From Desulfobacula sp. (GTDB lineage: Bacteria; Desulfobacterota; Desulfobacteria; Desulfobacterales; Desulfobacteraceae), in contig NZ_JAQYWD010000015.1 of assembly GCF_030145145.1 (NCBI RefSeq), positions 1 through 64,000 on the forward strand: 64,000 nucleotides of DNA, written 5' to 3'. The position numbers and the translations under genes were made by a program. The notes under the pieces are model-generated. The model saw nothing but the letters and a program-made list of their open reading frames with translations. It was not told the origin of the DNA and searched no databases. Shown piece by piece: positions 16,624-26,600 of this stretch. Within the stretch, counting starts at the first letter, position 1. Every line of letters starts with the position of its first letter.

Positions 16624-17505
16624 ATGCTGTTACCCAAGTTTGAATTTTATGAACCGACCTCCATTCAGGAGGCCATAGACTTAAAGAAAAAATACCGTGG
16701 AAAAGCAAAACTGATGGCCGGGGGGACGGATCTCCTGGTCCATCTTAAGAAAAAGTTAGTGACCGCAGACCACCTCATCAGCCTGGCAAAAATCAAAGAA
16801 TTATCTCAAGTCCAACAAGCGGGGGATACCCTTAAAATTGGTACCTGTGTTACCATGTCACAACTTTCCAAATCAGCGGTCATTCAGGAAAAATTTGGTG
16901 CCATCAAGACTGCCAGCGACAATCTGGGCACACATTTGATCAGAAACAGGGCAACCCTTGGCGGAAATGTCTGTAATGCAAGTCCTGCCGGCGAGGCCCT
17001 TCCTTCTCTCATCGTGTATCAGGCACAGGTGCGTTTACAGGGACCCGAAGGAAAACGCAAGATACCTGTTGAATCTTTTTTTAAGGGCCCGGGCAAAACC
17101 GATATTCATGAAGGGGAAATATTGGTTGGTTTTCAACTGCCCCTGCCGGAAAAAAACTATGGTGCCCACTATCTCCAACTGGGAAAACGGAAATCCTCGG
17201 AAATCAATGTCGTCAACGTGGCCGCCTTCGTTGAAATCAACCCGGCTGATCAGACCGTTAAAACAGCCAGGATTGCCCTGGGATCCGTAGCGGCAACTCC
17301 GATCCGGTCTTTCCATGCAGAAGATGTATTAACGAACAAAGCCCCAGGCGAAGCAGTGTTTTATGAAGCCGGAGAAGCAGCTCGACATAAAGACTGCCAA
17401 CCCATTGATGACTTCCGAGGTACGGCAGCGTACCGGAGGGCCATGATCGGTGTATTGACCAAACGAACCCTTGAAACTGCCTGTAAACTGGCAATGGCCC
17501 AATAA
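16624..17505 (+). CDS. Molybdenum hydroxylase, FAD-binding subunit
   Basis: A 293-aa CoxM/HcrB-type subunit that passes electrons between FAD and the [2Fe-2S] subunit. The FAD motifs MAGGTDLL (31-38) and TLGGNVCNASPAGE (111-124) are present. 4-Hydroxybenzoyl-CoA reductase has an inserted loop of about 40 residues carrying a [4Fe-4S] cluster just after this second motif. That loop is absent here, as in ordinary xanthine-dehydrogenase-family enzymes. First gene of a three-gene operon, 17 bp before the 2Fe-2S subunit. Confidence 0.92.
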   Translation: MLLPKFEFYEPTSIQEAIDLKKKYRGKAKLMAGGTDLLVHLKKKLVTADHLISLAKIKELSQVQQAGDTLKIGTCVTMSQLSKSAVIQEKFGAIKTASDNLGTHLIRNRATLGGNVCNASPAGEALPSLIVYQAQVRLQGPEGKRKIPVESFFKGPGKTDIHEGEILVGFQLPLPEKNYGAHYLQLGKRKSSEINVVNVAAFVEINPADQTVKTARIALGSVAATPIRSFHAEDVLTNKAPGEAVFYEAGEAARHKDCQPIDDFRGTAAYRRAMIGVLTKRTLETACKLAMAQ

Positions 17506-17522
17506 ACATTCAGGAGAATTCA

Positions 17523-18005
17523 ATGAAAAAAATCGTAACCCTAACCATAAACAAAGAACACTATGAAGTGGCTGTTGAGCCGAATCGAACCCTTGCCGAC
17601 CTTCTTCGGTATGACCTTGGACTGACCGGCACAAAAAAAGGATGTGACACGGGCGATTGTGGCGCCTGCACGGTTGTGCTGGATGGTGATGTGGTCAATT
17701 CCTGCCTTGTCCTTGCACTTCAGGCAGACAACACAACCATTGAAACCATTGAGGGATTGAGCAATGAAGACGGACTGCACCCCCTGCAGGAAGCCTTTGT
17801 TGAGAAAGGGGCCATTCAATGCGGATTTTGTACGCCCGGTATGATCATGTCCGCAAAAAACCTTCTGGATAAAAATGGCAACCCAAGTGACACGGAAATC
17901 AGGGAAGGCCTTTCAGGAAATCTTTGCCGCTGCACAGGATATACAAAAATCTTTGAAGCCGTTTCATCTCAATGTTCAGACAATCAAGGAGGTTCCAATG
18001 AGTAA
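17523..18005 (+). CDS. Molybdenum hydroxylase, [2Fe-2S] subunit
   Basis: A 160-aa ferredoxin-like subunit with both cluster motifs. Cys-41, 46, 49 and 61 bind the plant-type cluster (CDTGDCGAC). Cys-100, 103, 135 and 137 bind the second cluster (CGFC and CRC). Its length fits HcrC/CoxS. GGAG precedes the ATG. Its stop overlaps the start of the large subunit by 8 bp (ATGAGTAA), so translation of the two is coupled. Confidence 0.95.
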   Translation: MKKIVTLTINKEHYEVAVEPNRTLADLLRYDLGLTGTKKGCDTGDCGACTVVLDGDVVNSCLVLALQADNTTIETIEGLSNEDGLHPLQEAFVEKGAIQCGFCTPGMIMSAKNLLDKNGNPSDTEIREGLSGNLCRCTGYTKIFEAVSSQCSDNQGGSNE

Positions 18006-20358
18006 ATTTGATGTCATCAACAGCTATGCGCCTCGAATTGACTGTCCGGATAAGGCAACGGGAAAAGCCATTTTTACCGATGACCTCTCCAAACCTGGAA
18101 TGCTTTATGGTGCCATGCTGCAAAGTCCCCATGCCCACGCAAAAATTCTTTCCATTGACACCTCAAAAGCAAAAGCGCTTGAAGGGGTTAAAGCCGTCAT
18201 CACATCCAAAGAAACCGGGAGTGTTAAGTATGGCGTCAGCCCGGCGCGTTACGATGAAACAATGTTTGCCACGGACAAAGTTCGATATGTCGGTGATGAA
18301 ATTGCAGCGGTTGCCGCCACCAGCCTTGAAATTGCATTAAACGCCGTCGCATTGATCCAGGTGGAATATGAAGTGCTGCCGGCGGTATTAACGGTGGAAG
18401 ATGCCATGAAAGAAGGGGCTCCCCAACTCCACGAAGCGTTTACCAACAACCTTTGCGCTGAAGTTCACCAGGAATTCGGCAATGTGGAAGAAGGGTTTAA
18501 GCAATGTGATATTATTAAAACCACCACCATGAAAAACAAACGCCAGGACGGCGCCTTTATTGAAATGCAGGCCTGTATAGCAGAATACGACAGAAGGGGC
18601 ACGCTTACCCTGACCACTTCTACCCAGGTACCGCACTATGTTCAGAGAACCGTTGCCATGGTCCTGGGCATGGACGTTGGAAAGGTAAGGGTTATAAAGC
18701 CATACGTGGGAGCCGGTTTTGGTATCAAGGCCGCGGCAAATCACCAGGAATTGGCCTGCTGTTTTCTTGCCAGGATGTTAAAAAAACCAGTTAAAATGAA
18801 TTATACAAGAGAACAGGTTTTCATGTATGGCAGGGCCCGCCACCAGTTCAGCCACACCATTACAACCGGTGCAAAAAAAGACGGCACTCTGGTGGCCCTG
18901 AAACATGAATGTTATCTGGACGGGGGTGCCTATACCAGCTTTGGCATTGCCACGGTATACTATACCGGTTCCCTTCTTGCAGGTCCCTATAAGCTGCCGA
19001 ACATGAGTTATGACGGCTACCGGGTATACAACAACAAACCCGCCTGCGGTGCTCAAAGGGGACATGGTGCCGTGATTGCCCGGGCTGTTTTTGAGCAGCA
19101 AATGGACATGATTGCCGAAGAAATCGGCATGGATCCCCTGGAACTGCGCATTAAAAATATGATGAATACCGGTGATACCACCTGTAACGATCTGAACATG
19201 AGTTCCTTTGGTATGTCAGAATGCATTGAAGCGGTTCGGGACGGCTCCGGATGGGACAAGAAAAAAGGAAATATGCCCAAAGGCAAAGGCATTGGAATGG
19301 CCTGTGGATTTTTTGTGTCCGGTGCCGGATTCCCCATCTACCGATCAGATACCTTTCACGGCACCGTCATTGTCAAATTAACAGAAGACGGTGGCACAGC
19401 ACTAGTTTACACCGCATCCGCGGAAATTGGCCAGGGATCGGATACGGCGTTTGCCATGATCGTGGGGGAAGCCTTGGGTATCCCCCTGGAAAATGTCAGA
19501 CTGGCTTCCGGAGATACGGATATGGGCGTTGACCTGGGGGCCTATTCCAGCCGTCAGACCCTCATGACCGGCCATGCAGCCAAAGAGGCCGGCGAACATG
19601 CCAAACAACAGGTCTTGGAAGTATTGGCAGAGCAGCTTGACACGCCCCTGGAAGACATGGATATCAAGAACGGATGTATTGAATTCAAAAACCAGACCCC
19701 GGATTTTTCCGCTTTAAGAACCCGGTATATCAAAGAACACAGGGGATGGACCGATAATCCGGAATCTGAAAAACTCACGTTTAAAGAAGCATCAAGGATC
19801 GCTTTCCTTGAAAAAGGATCCATTGTCGGGACGGGTAAATATCGACCCCACTGGCTTGGCGGCAAATTCAAGGGAGCAGCCGTTGGCACCTCTCCTGCTT
19901 ATGGATGCAGTGCCCAGGTGGCGGAAGTCACCGTTGATATGGAAACCGGCCAGATAACCATTGATAACATCGTGGATGCCCATGATTGCGGGAAAGCCAT
20001 CAATCGGAACTCCGTTGAGGGCCAGATGCAGGGATCTATTTCCATGGGAATCGGGGAAACCATGCATGAAGAAGTTATCTTTAATGATAAAGGCCAGGTA
20101 CTGAACAGTGATCTGGCTGAATATAAAATCGTGACCGCCATGGACATGCCCCCGGTCAAGGCCATCGTGGTTGAAAGTGATGAGCCCAATGGACCCTACG
20201 GGGCAAAAGAAGTCGGGGAAGGGGCCATCATGCCCACCATCCCGGCTATCCTGAATGCGGTGTATGATGCCACCGGTGTCAGGATGAATGAACTGCCCCT
20301 GACACCGGAACGGGTGTATACAGCCATTCAGGCATACAAGGAACGATCAAACGCCTGA
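17998..20358 (+). CDS. Molybdenum hydroxylase, molybdopterin-binding subunit (HcrA-like)
   Basis: A 786-aa catalytic subunit. Conserved sites include RVIKPYVGAGFGIKAA, CGAQRGHGAV and the C-terminal PNGPYGAKEVGEGA, whose last conserved Glu (about residue 741) is the catalytic base in this family. AAGGAGG precedes the ATG at 17998; an upstream in-frame start inside the 2Fe-2S gene lacks such a site. Several blocks resemble the large subunit of 4-hydroxybenzoyl-CoA reductase as I remember it, which would fit the nearby aryl-phosphate operon. The missing [4Fe-4S] loop in the FAD subunit argues for a different acceptor or substrate. Confidence 0.92.
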   Translation: MSKFDVINSYAPRIDCPDKATGKAIFTDDLSKPGMLYGAMLQSPHAHAKILSIDTSKAKALEGVKAVITSKETGSVKYGVSPARYDETMFATDKVRYVGDEIAAVAATSLEIALNAVALIQVEYEVLPAVLTVEDAMKEGAPQLHEAFTNNLCAEVHQEFGNVEEGFKQCDIIKTTTMKNKRQDGAFIEMQACIAEYDRRGTLTLTTSTQVPHYVQRTVAMVLGMDVGKVRVIKPYVGAGFGIKAAANHQELACCFLARMLKKPVKMNYTREQVFMYGRARHQFSHTITTGAKKDGTLVALKHECYLDGGAYTSFGIATVYYTGSLLAGPYKLPNMSYDGYRVYNNKPACGAQRGHGAVIARAVFEQQMDMIAEEIGMDPLELRIKNMMNTGDTTCNDLNMSSFGMSECIEAVRDGSGWDKKKGNMPKGKGIGMACGFFVSGAGFPIYRSDTFHGTVIVKLTEDGGTALVYTASAEIGQGSDTAFAMIVGEALGIPLENVRLASGDTDMGVDLGAYSSRQTLMTGHAAKEAGEHAKQQVLEVLAEQLDTPLEDMDIKNGCIEFKNQTPDFSALRTRYIKEHRGWTDNPESEKLTFKEASRIAFLEKGSIVGTGKYRPHWLGGKFKGAAVGTSPAYGCSAQVAEVTVDMETGQITIDNIVDAHDCGKAINRNSVEGQMQGSISMGIGETMHEEVIFNDKGQVLNSDLAEYKIVTAMDMPPVKAIVVESDEPNGPYGAKEVGEGAIMPTIPAILNAVYDATGVRMNELPLTPERVYTAIQAYKERSNA

Positions 20359-20363
20359 ATCCC

Positions 20364-20616
20364 ATGAGATATATCAGACAAACAACCCTTCCCCAGATCG
20401 GCACCAACGGTCAGACAACGTTTTTTAGAGCATCTGTTCTGATTGCAGGTGCCCGGGGACTGGGTTCTATATTTTCCTATTATCTGGCAGTTGCAGGTAT
20501 TGGGAATCTCATCAAGGTAATCCATCTTAAAATCAGACCGTGTAAAAATGGGCCTTGGTGGATGCTGCTCAAACGGCAAAACCTGCCGGTATCCATCCTG
20601 CAATTTTGGGAAATAG
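20364..20616 (+). pseudogene. Broken MoeB/ThiF-family gene (deletion plus frameshift)
   Basis: The first 50 codons read as a clear E1-like adenylyltransferase start: MRYIRQTTLPQIG, then SVLIAGARGLGS and VAGIG. Near 20515 the family similarity ends abruptly. In the +1 frame from 20521, a cysteine-rich tail (CCSNGKTCRYPSCNFGK) runs to a TAG at 20614-20616, directly against the next start codon. The middle of the gene appears deleted. MoeB-type proteins activate the MoaD sulfur carrier for molybdopterin synthesis, consistent with its place after a Mo enzyme. GARGLG also departs from the usual GxGGLG. Confidence 0.65.
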
Positions 20617-21750
20617 ATGATGAAACAGCAACTTAAAACAACCGCAGACGTTAGTCCCGTGTCAGCAGTTATCCTGGCGGCAGGGTTTTCCTCCCGGATG
20701 AAAGATTTCAAGCCCCTGCTGCCCGTCGGCGGCACAACAATGGTGGAAGCGGTCATCCACCTGTTCAAGGCCAATCAAATTACCGATATCATTGTTGTGA
20801 CGGGCCATAATTCAGGTCTGCTTGAACCCTGTGTAAAAAATGCCGGGGCCCGTCCAGTATTCAATCCAGACTATGCTTCCGGGATGCTGACCTCTATTCA
20901 GAAGGGCATCAAAAACATCCGGCCAAACCATTCTGGATTTTTCCTTCTTCCCGTGGATATACCCGCCATCCGTCCTTCCACGATCTACCGAATGATTCAG
21001 GCGTTTCAAACAACCGCCGATCATGTGATAATGCCGTATTTCGATGCCACACCGGGGCATCCGCCCCTGATACCCTATCGGTTTAAAAAAGATATCCTGG
21101 AATTAAAAAACGGCGCTACCCTAAGGGATGTCCTCCTGTCCCCTGAAACCCCTGTGATGCGGCTGAAAGTTTGTGACCGGGGGGTTGTGATGGATGCTGA
21201 TGATAAAAAAGGGTATAAACAGGTCTGTCGCAAACTTCGCGCCCAAAAGATTCCTGACAAGGAGGAATGCCTTGCCATCATCAACGAAATGCTGCCCGGG
21301 GAGACCCATATCCGAAAGCATCTGGCCGATGTCTCTTTTGCTGCCCTGAAAATCACCCATGCCCTCACAGACAAACTGAACACGGATCTGGTGATCGCCG
21401 CAGCAATGCTCCATGATATCAAACGAAAGGAAAAACACCATGCTGCTGCCGGCGCACGATTGATACAGGACATCGGATTCAGCGAAGTGTCAGAAATCAT
21501 TGCCCAGCATATGGACATCCATGTTGATCCCACGACCCCGGTCAAAGAAAAAGAAATTGTCTATTTTGCCGATAAAATCTGCAATGGACATGGCGTTGAC
21601 TTAAATTACCACAAACGGTTTGTAGAATGTATAATAAAATCACCCTGGGCCCGGACCAACATTTCAAGACGGTATGAAAATACTCGACTCATACAAGCCA
21701 GAATTGAAGCATCCGCCCAAAAACCTATTGAGGAAATCCTCTCCTGCTGA
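20617..21750 (+). CDS. MocA-like molybdopterin nucleotidyltransferase fused to an HD domain
   Basis: A 377-aa fusion. Residues about 1-205 form a MobA/MocA-like NTP transferase with LAAGFSSRMKDFK (20-32), VVTGH and GHPPLIP. Such enzymes attach CMP or GMP to molybdopterin. Residues about 220-377 form an HD phosphohydrolase domain with AAAMLHDIKR (HD near 266). It follows the hydroxylase genes, so a Mo-cofactor maturation role is likely. The HD partner's substrate is unknown. It overlaps the following phosphatase by 77 bp. Confidence 0.87.
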   Translation: MMKQQLKTTADVSPVSAVILAAGFSSRMKDFKPLLPVGGTTMVEAVIHLFKANQITDIIVVTGHNSGLLEPCVKNAGARPVFNPDYASGMLTSIQKGIKNIRPNHSGFFLLPVDIPAIRPSTIYRMIQAFQTTADHVIMPYFDATPGHPPLIPYRFKKDILELKNGATLRDVLLSPETPVMRLKVCDRGVVMDADDKKGYKQVCRKLRAQKIPDKEECLAIINEMLPGETHIRKHLADVSFAALKITHALTDKLNTDLVIAAAMLHDIKRKEKHHAAAGARLIQDIGFSEVSEIIAQHMDIHVDPTTPVKEKEIVYFADKICNGHGVDLNYHKRFVECIIKSPWARTNISRRYENTRLIQARIEASAQKPIEEILSC

Positions 21751-22306
21751 ATCGTTAATTTTCCTGTTACGGCATGGTCAAATTCAAGGATCTGAAAAAA
21801 AACGATTCCTCGGGAGAACGGATGTTCATCTGGATCAGACCGGCATACACCAGGCGCTTTACTGGAAAAAGGCCTTCTCATCTGTAAGGGTTGAAACCAT
21901 CTATTCCAGTTCACTGGAAAGGTGCGCGCATACCGCTGGGGTGATTGCCAATGGGAAACATATAACAACGGTCCCGGCATTAAACGAAATCAACATGGGG
22001 GAATGGGACGGCAAATCCTTTGATGATATCAAACAATCCCTGCCCCGGGAATTTGAAACCCGCGGCCGGATGATCGATCAGTTCCGCCCCCCCCGGGGAG
22101 AAAGCTTTCAGGACCTGCAGGAAAGGGTCTGGCCTTTTTTTGAAACCTTGAAAAAAAAACAGGCCGGGCATATCCTGGTGGTGACCCATGCCGGTGTGAT
22201 CCGGGTGATGATGTGTGGTATCATGGGCCTGCATCTCAAAGAAATGTTCAAGGTCAAACTGGTTTATGGCCAGTTGTTTATCCTCTCTTTTCCAATTCCA
22301 AAATAA
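21674..22306 (+). CDS. Histidine phosphatase family protein (phosphoglycerate mutase-like)
   Basis: A 210-aa protein with the RHG motif (LLRHGQ, residues 31-36). YSSSLERCAHTA contains the second conserved Arg, and VVTHAGVIRV contains the second catalytic His. It resembles alpha-ribazole phosphatase/CobC-type enzymes, but no cobalamin gene is adjacent. The start at 21674 lies within the upstream HD domain; a later non-ATG start is possible. It is the last gene of the molybdenum-hydroxylase run. Confidence 0.85.
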   Translation: MKILDSYKPELKHPPKNLLRKSSPAESLIFLLRHGQIQGSEKKRFLGRTDVHLDQTGIHQALYWKKAFSSVRVETIYSSSLERCAHTAGVIANGKHITTVPALNEINMGEWDGKSFDDIKQSLPREFETRGRMIDQFRPPRGESFQDLQERVWPFFETLKKKQAGHILVVTHAGVIRVMMCGIMGLHLKEMFKVKLVYGQLFILSFPIPK

Positions 22307-22611
22307 CACAAAATAATTGTTGCTTTGATCCCGCCCTCCCATCTGTCAAACGATAAGCAGGTTCCTATTTGACCCCCCTTTTGCCCGGGTAACTTCATGC
22401 TCAGTTTTGTGTATTCGGGTATCAGGCACAGCTTCTTATTTATTCAGCTTTCGGACTTTAGCTTTAATCGACGAGGTCAGGCGTTTTTTATTGGAGGCTG
22501 AATCTTTTATCAGGCTCCATGCTTTTTATCACTATTTCATAACCGGACGGGTAAAAAGTGCCATAAGGAAAGCCTGACCCCAGGTAAAAATGGCCAACTC
22601 CGAAAGTTGAA
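22307..22611. other. Intergenic region with nested inverted repeats
   Basis: No gene is visible in these 305 bp. GGTCAGGC (22475-22482) pairs with GCCTGACC (22572-22579), and an imperfect GGAGGCTGA/TCAGGCTCC pair lies inside. This could be a decayed mobile repeat or the end of a transcript. I see no ribosome site or tRNA. Confidence 0.4.
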
Positions 22612-23253
22612 TTATTTAAATCGAAGCTTTATACCGGCACCCGCTTCCCTGATGCTAAACCCCAGAGGGATCAGCAGTTCAAAAATCGGGCGGCCAAAAT
22701 AAAACAGTTCCTGGTCAAGGGAAAGGTGTAATTCACCCACAATCTTGATGCGATGGGCAATGTCTTTATTGCAGATCCGCTCAAGCTTTTTAACCGTCTT
22801 TTTGGTGGGGCGGGAGATTGCCTTGAAATCCGGCAGGGGAAACAACCCCTCATGGGCAATCAGTCTTTCTCGCATGGGATTGTTTTCTTTCACGATATCA
22901 AGCCTTGACAGAAGATCTTTGCCGGCAAGCTTGAGGCTTGCTTCTGTATCCCAGCACTTTAAAACACTGCAGGAAAAAGGGCGATGGGTGTATATCGTGC
23001 ATCCATTGCTGTCTGTATCATAAAAGGTGCAGGCCCATGACCCTTTTGAGCCCTTAATTTTTAAAAATTCCGTTTTTACGGGTTCAATCCTGTTTGTCAC
23101 CGGATGATGGACCAGTTCACCCTTCCGGATGGTGATCAGGTCTTCAATGGAGAGCAGTCCGTTTTCAATTAACGGCAGGTCCTGGCTGTGCAATGCAGGC
23201 CCGCCTTTTTCACAGCAGGTACCACAGCGCTTGCATTCCTTTTGATACGTCAT
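22612..23253 (-). CDS. YkgJ-family cysteine-cluster (putative metal-binding) protein
   Basis: About 213 aa. The N-terminus holds CKRCGTCCEKGGP, and later WACTFYDTDSNGCTIYTHRPFSC, the two blocks of the YkgJ Zn/Fe-chelating family. A long C-terminal extension has no recognised domain. The start is uncertain: the ATG at 23253 has GGGA 10 bp upstream, while ATGs at 23262 and 23316 lack a good site. Biochemical function of the family is poorly known. It stands alone. Confidence 0.82.
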   Translation of the reverse strand: MTYQKECKRCGTCCEKGGPALHSQDLPLIENGLLSIEDLITIRKGELVHHPVTNRIEPVKTEFLKIKGSKGSWACTFYDTDSNGCTIYTHRPFSCSVLKCWDTEASLKLAGKDLLSRLDIVKENNPMRERLIAHEGLFPLPDFKAISRPTKKTVKKLERICNKDIAHRIKIVGELHLSLDQELFYFGRPIFELLIPLGFSIREAGAGIKLRFK

Positions 23254-23651
23254 TGGAAACATGTCCCGACAAATATTGTTTTTATTATGGCAGGCAATGC
23301 CGGCCATAGGCACCATTAAAAAAATATTTATATCGTTATTCGGTTTGTTTGTATAGCATTAACACTGACGGGTTGTGAAAAATTCACATTCTCCCCAAAC
23401 CGTTACGCTGTAAACAGGCGTAAGGAAAGGGTTCAACGTCGGCTTTTGTGGGACATCTTCCTGCCGGCCACCTGGATCATGACGTGTCCAGGGCGGATTT
23501 CAGCGGCTTAACAATTTTCCTGCTTTTGTTGACAAAAAGAAACGGCCTATCCTATAAGATAATTACAAAAACAACCAATACCAAAGATTGAGATAACACG
23601 CTATATCTGTCCAGAATTTCCATCCGATGGGCACTATGGGAAAGGTAAACC
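23254..23651. other. Intergenic region upstream of DUF748 gene
   Basis: This nearly 400-bp stretch holds no visible gene. A small palindrome, TTACGC-N8-GCGTAA, lies near 23404. The main recognisable feature is a promoter at 23529-23558 directed right. Confidence 0.4.
23529..23558 (+). promoter_or_regulatory. Sigma-70 promoter of the DUF748 gene
   Basis: TTGACA (23529-23534), an 18-bp spacer and TATAAG (23553-23558) precede the start codon at 23652 by about 90 bp. Confidence 0.55.
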
Positions 23652-26600
23652 ATGCCGGATAAAAAAAACAATCAAGGTATCCCTGACAAAACATCCAGGA
23701 CCTGGCGGCGGCTGTTTTTAAACCGCTGGCTGTTGACCGGGGTTACAGCAATTATGCTTTACGCCATGCTCGGTTTTGTTCTGGCTCCCCACCTGGTCAC
23801 CAGCTACGTGACCCGCTTCAGCAAAGAAACGCTCAATCGCCAGGCCGCCATCGGAGAGGTCCGGGTCAACCCGTTTCTTTTCACACTGGATGCAACAAAT
23901 TTTTCTCTCACAGAACCGGATGGCCATCCCATTATCGACGTCAAACGCCTTTTCGTCGATTTCGAGCTTTCCAGCCTTTTCAGCCGGGCCTGGACGTTTG
24001 CTGACATCCTTATGGAACAGCCGTCTGTGCATATCAGCATTGAACCGGACGGACACCTGAATCTGGCTTCCCTGGCCGACAGCCTGCCCAAATCCGAGGG
24101 ACCGCCCCCTGAAAAAAGTCCCCCCCCAAGACTTGTGGTTCAACATGCCGAAATCGTTGACGGCAGCATTACCTTCAGCGACCTTGCCGATACAACCCCG
24201 GCGACAGAGACGTTCGCCCCCCTCAATATTGAATTCAAAGAAATATCAACGTTGCCTGATCAGCGAGGTCAATGCACCATCCATGCCGCCCTTCCCGGTG
24301 GCGGTGCAATAGGCTGGAACGGAAAAATATCCCTGCACCCTCTTTTTTCTGAAGGGCATGTGCGCATCACCGATTTCAAGCTGGCCACTGCGTGGAAATT
24401 TGCCCAGGACGAACTCAACTTGTCCAAACCAGAGGGCAATGTCAATTTCAATACCGCCTACCGGTTCGATCACCTGGAACAAACGCCTTGCCTGGTCTTG
24501 GAACATGGAAATTTTGAATTAAACGGGCTCAAACTGATCGAGAAACATCAGAAGACACCGCTGGTGTCCCTGGAGACCATCAAACTTTCCGAAATGGGTT
24601 TCGACTCAAAAAAACAATTGATTAAAATTCCCAAAACCCATGTGAGCAACGGCAGGGTAGCTGCATTGGTGGATAATAAAGGGGAGCTCAACTGGCAAAT
24701 CCTGGTCACGGCAAAAAAACCATCAAAAAAAACAGCTCCGGTTGCCATGGCACCAACCAGCAATGCACAGCCATGGAAACTGAATGCCGATGCCCTGACA
24801 ATTGAAAATATCGCGCTGGATTACAAGGACAATAGCCGTGTCAATCCCCTGGCTCTCAGGGTTGACCAATTTAATCTTTCCCTGAAAGCGGCAGCACAAA
24901 TCGGCGGTAAAAATGCCAGGACAATCCTGGAAAGCCTCAAGGTGAGACTGACCGCGGTTGCTCTCTTGGCTGAAGGCAACGATTCGCCCCTCATCACGCT
25001 CGACCGGTTTGCCCTGGAGGACGGCAGGATCGACATTGGCAATCGTGCCATCACTATCCCGCTGATTGAAATAACCGGTGGCGGCGCCCACCTTGTTCGG
25101 GGCAAAAAAGGCCGAATTCATATTATCGAGGCCTTTGCCCCGGCTGACCGCGGCATGCTGAAGCGCAAAATCGCCATAACCGATGAAAACGCCCGGGCCA
25201 AAGGAAACCCCTGGTCCTTCCGTCTCGATTCATTTGAATTGAACGGCTTTGAGACGGCCCTGGTGGATCAAACCGTTTCTCCCGATATCCATTACACCCT
25301 GCAGGACATCCGCACATCCCTGAAAAACATCAGCAATGATGGAAAAACGCCCATTTATTTTGATGCCGGCCTCAAGGTCTTCCAGGGGGGCCAAGCCCAT
25401 GTCAAAGGCCAGTTCGGCCAGACCGGTAACGCTGTCGATGCTACGGTCAAAATAACCGAATTAAACCTTACGCCACTTCAGCCGGCCGTGGCTGAATTCA
25501 CAACGCTTACCCTTGAGTCCGGCAATGTCTCAGCCTCAGCAGACCTGGCATATCAGTCTGCCGAATCCGGTCCAAAGGTTCGTGCTGAAGCCACTGTTAT
25601 GGTGGATGACCTCAAATTGAACGAGGCAGCCACGGGTGAACGTATCCTTGAATGGAAACGGTTGTCCGCCTCAGGGATGACGTTCGGACTCGCCCCAGAT
25701 CAATTGAACATCAGGGAGCTCAAACTCATGGAGCCCGGGGCCAAAATGGTGGTTTTCAAAGACCGCAGTTTCAATCTCGCCAAACTGAGCAAATCCCCGT
25801 CTACAGCCGGCTCAAAAAAAAATCCCCGGGCCGCATCATCAAATCAAGCCGGCTTCCCGGTGCGCATCGATTCAATGCGATTGGAAAATGGGACGGTTGA
25901 TTTCAGCGATCTCAGTCTGATGCTTCCCTTTATCACCCAGGTGACGGATTTAAACGGCGGCATTTCCAGTATCTCTTCTGCTCAACAAAATCGATCCGCC
26001 GTTCAATTTGAAGGCCGGGTAGACAAATTCGGACGTGCCACGATGAAGGGGAGCCTGCTCCCCTTCGCCCCCAAAACATTTACAGACCTCAACCTAGCAT
26101 TTCAAAATGTAAAAATGACGTCACTCAGTCCATACACAGCAACCTTTGCCGGACGCAAAATATCGTCCGGTGCACTTAATCTCAACCTGGAATATAAAAT
26201 TAACAACAGCGAGCTTCGCGGAGAGAACAGCGTGATATTGAACCGATTCTCCCTGGGCGAAAGGGTCGAGGCACCGAATGCTGTCAGCCTGCCCCTGGAT
26301 CTTGCCATCGCCCTGCTGACCGATACCCAGGGAAAGATCAATATAGCCGTACCGGTGAGCGGCAATCTGGACGACCCGAAATTCAGTTACGGGCATGTGA
26401 TCTGGCAGGCGGTGGCCAACCTGATCACCAAGGCAGTAACCGCGCCTTTCCGGGCCCTGGGGAATCTCTTTGGTGGGGAAAACAAGACGGTTGACGTCAT
26501 CAGTTTCAATCCCGGCAGCCATCAACTACTGCCACCAGAACAAGAAAAGCTGCAAAAAGTGGCACAGGCCCTCAAAAATCGTCCCCAGCTCAAGTTGGTG

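Noticed and set aside
16624-20358. Firm assignment as 4-hydroxybenzoyl-CoA reductase (hcrBCA)
   Set aside because: The diagnostic [4Fe-4S] loop of the FAD subunit is missing, so the name was not used.
22307-22611. tRNA or insertion-sequence remnant
   Set aside because: No cloverleaf, CCA end or transposase motif could be found; only short inverted repeats remain.
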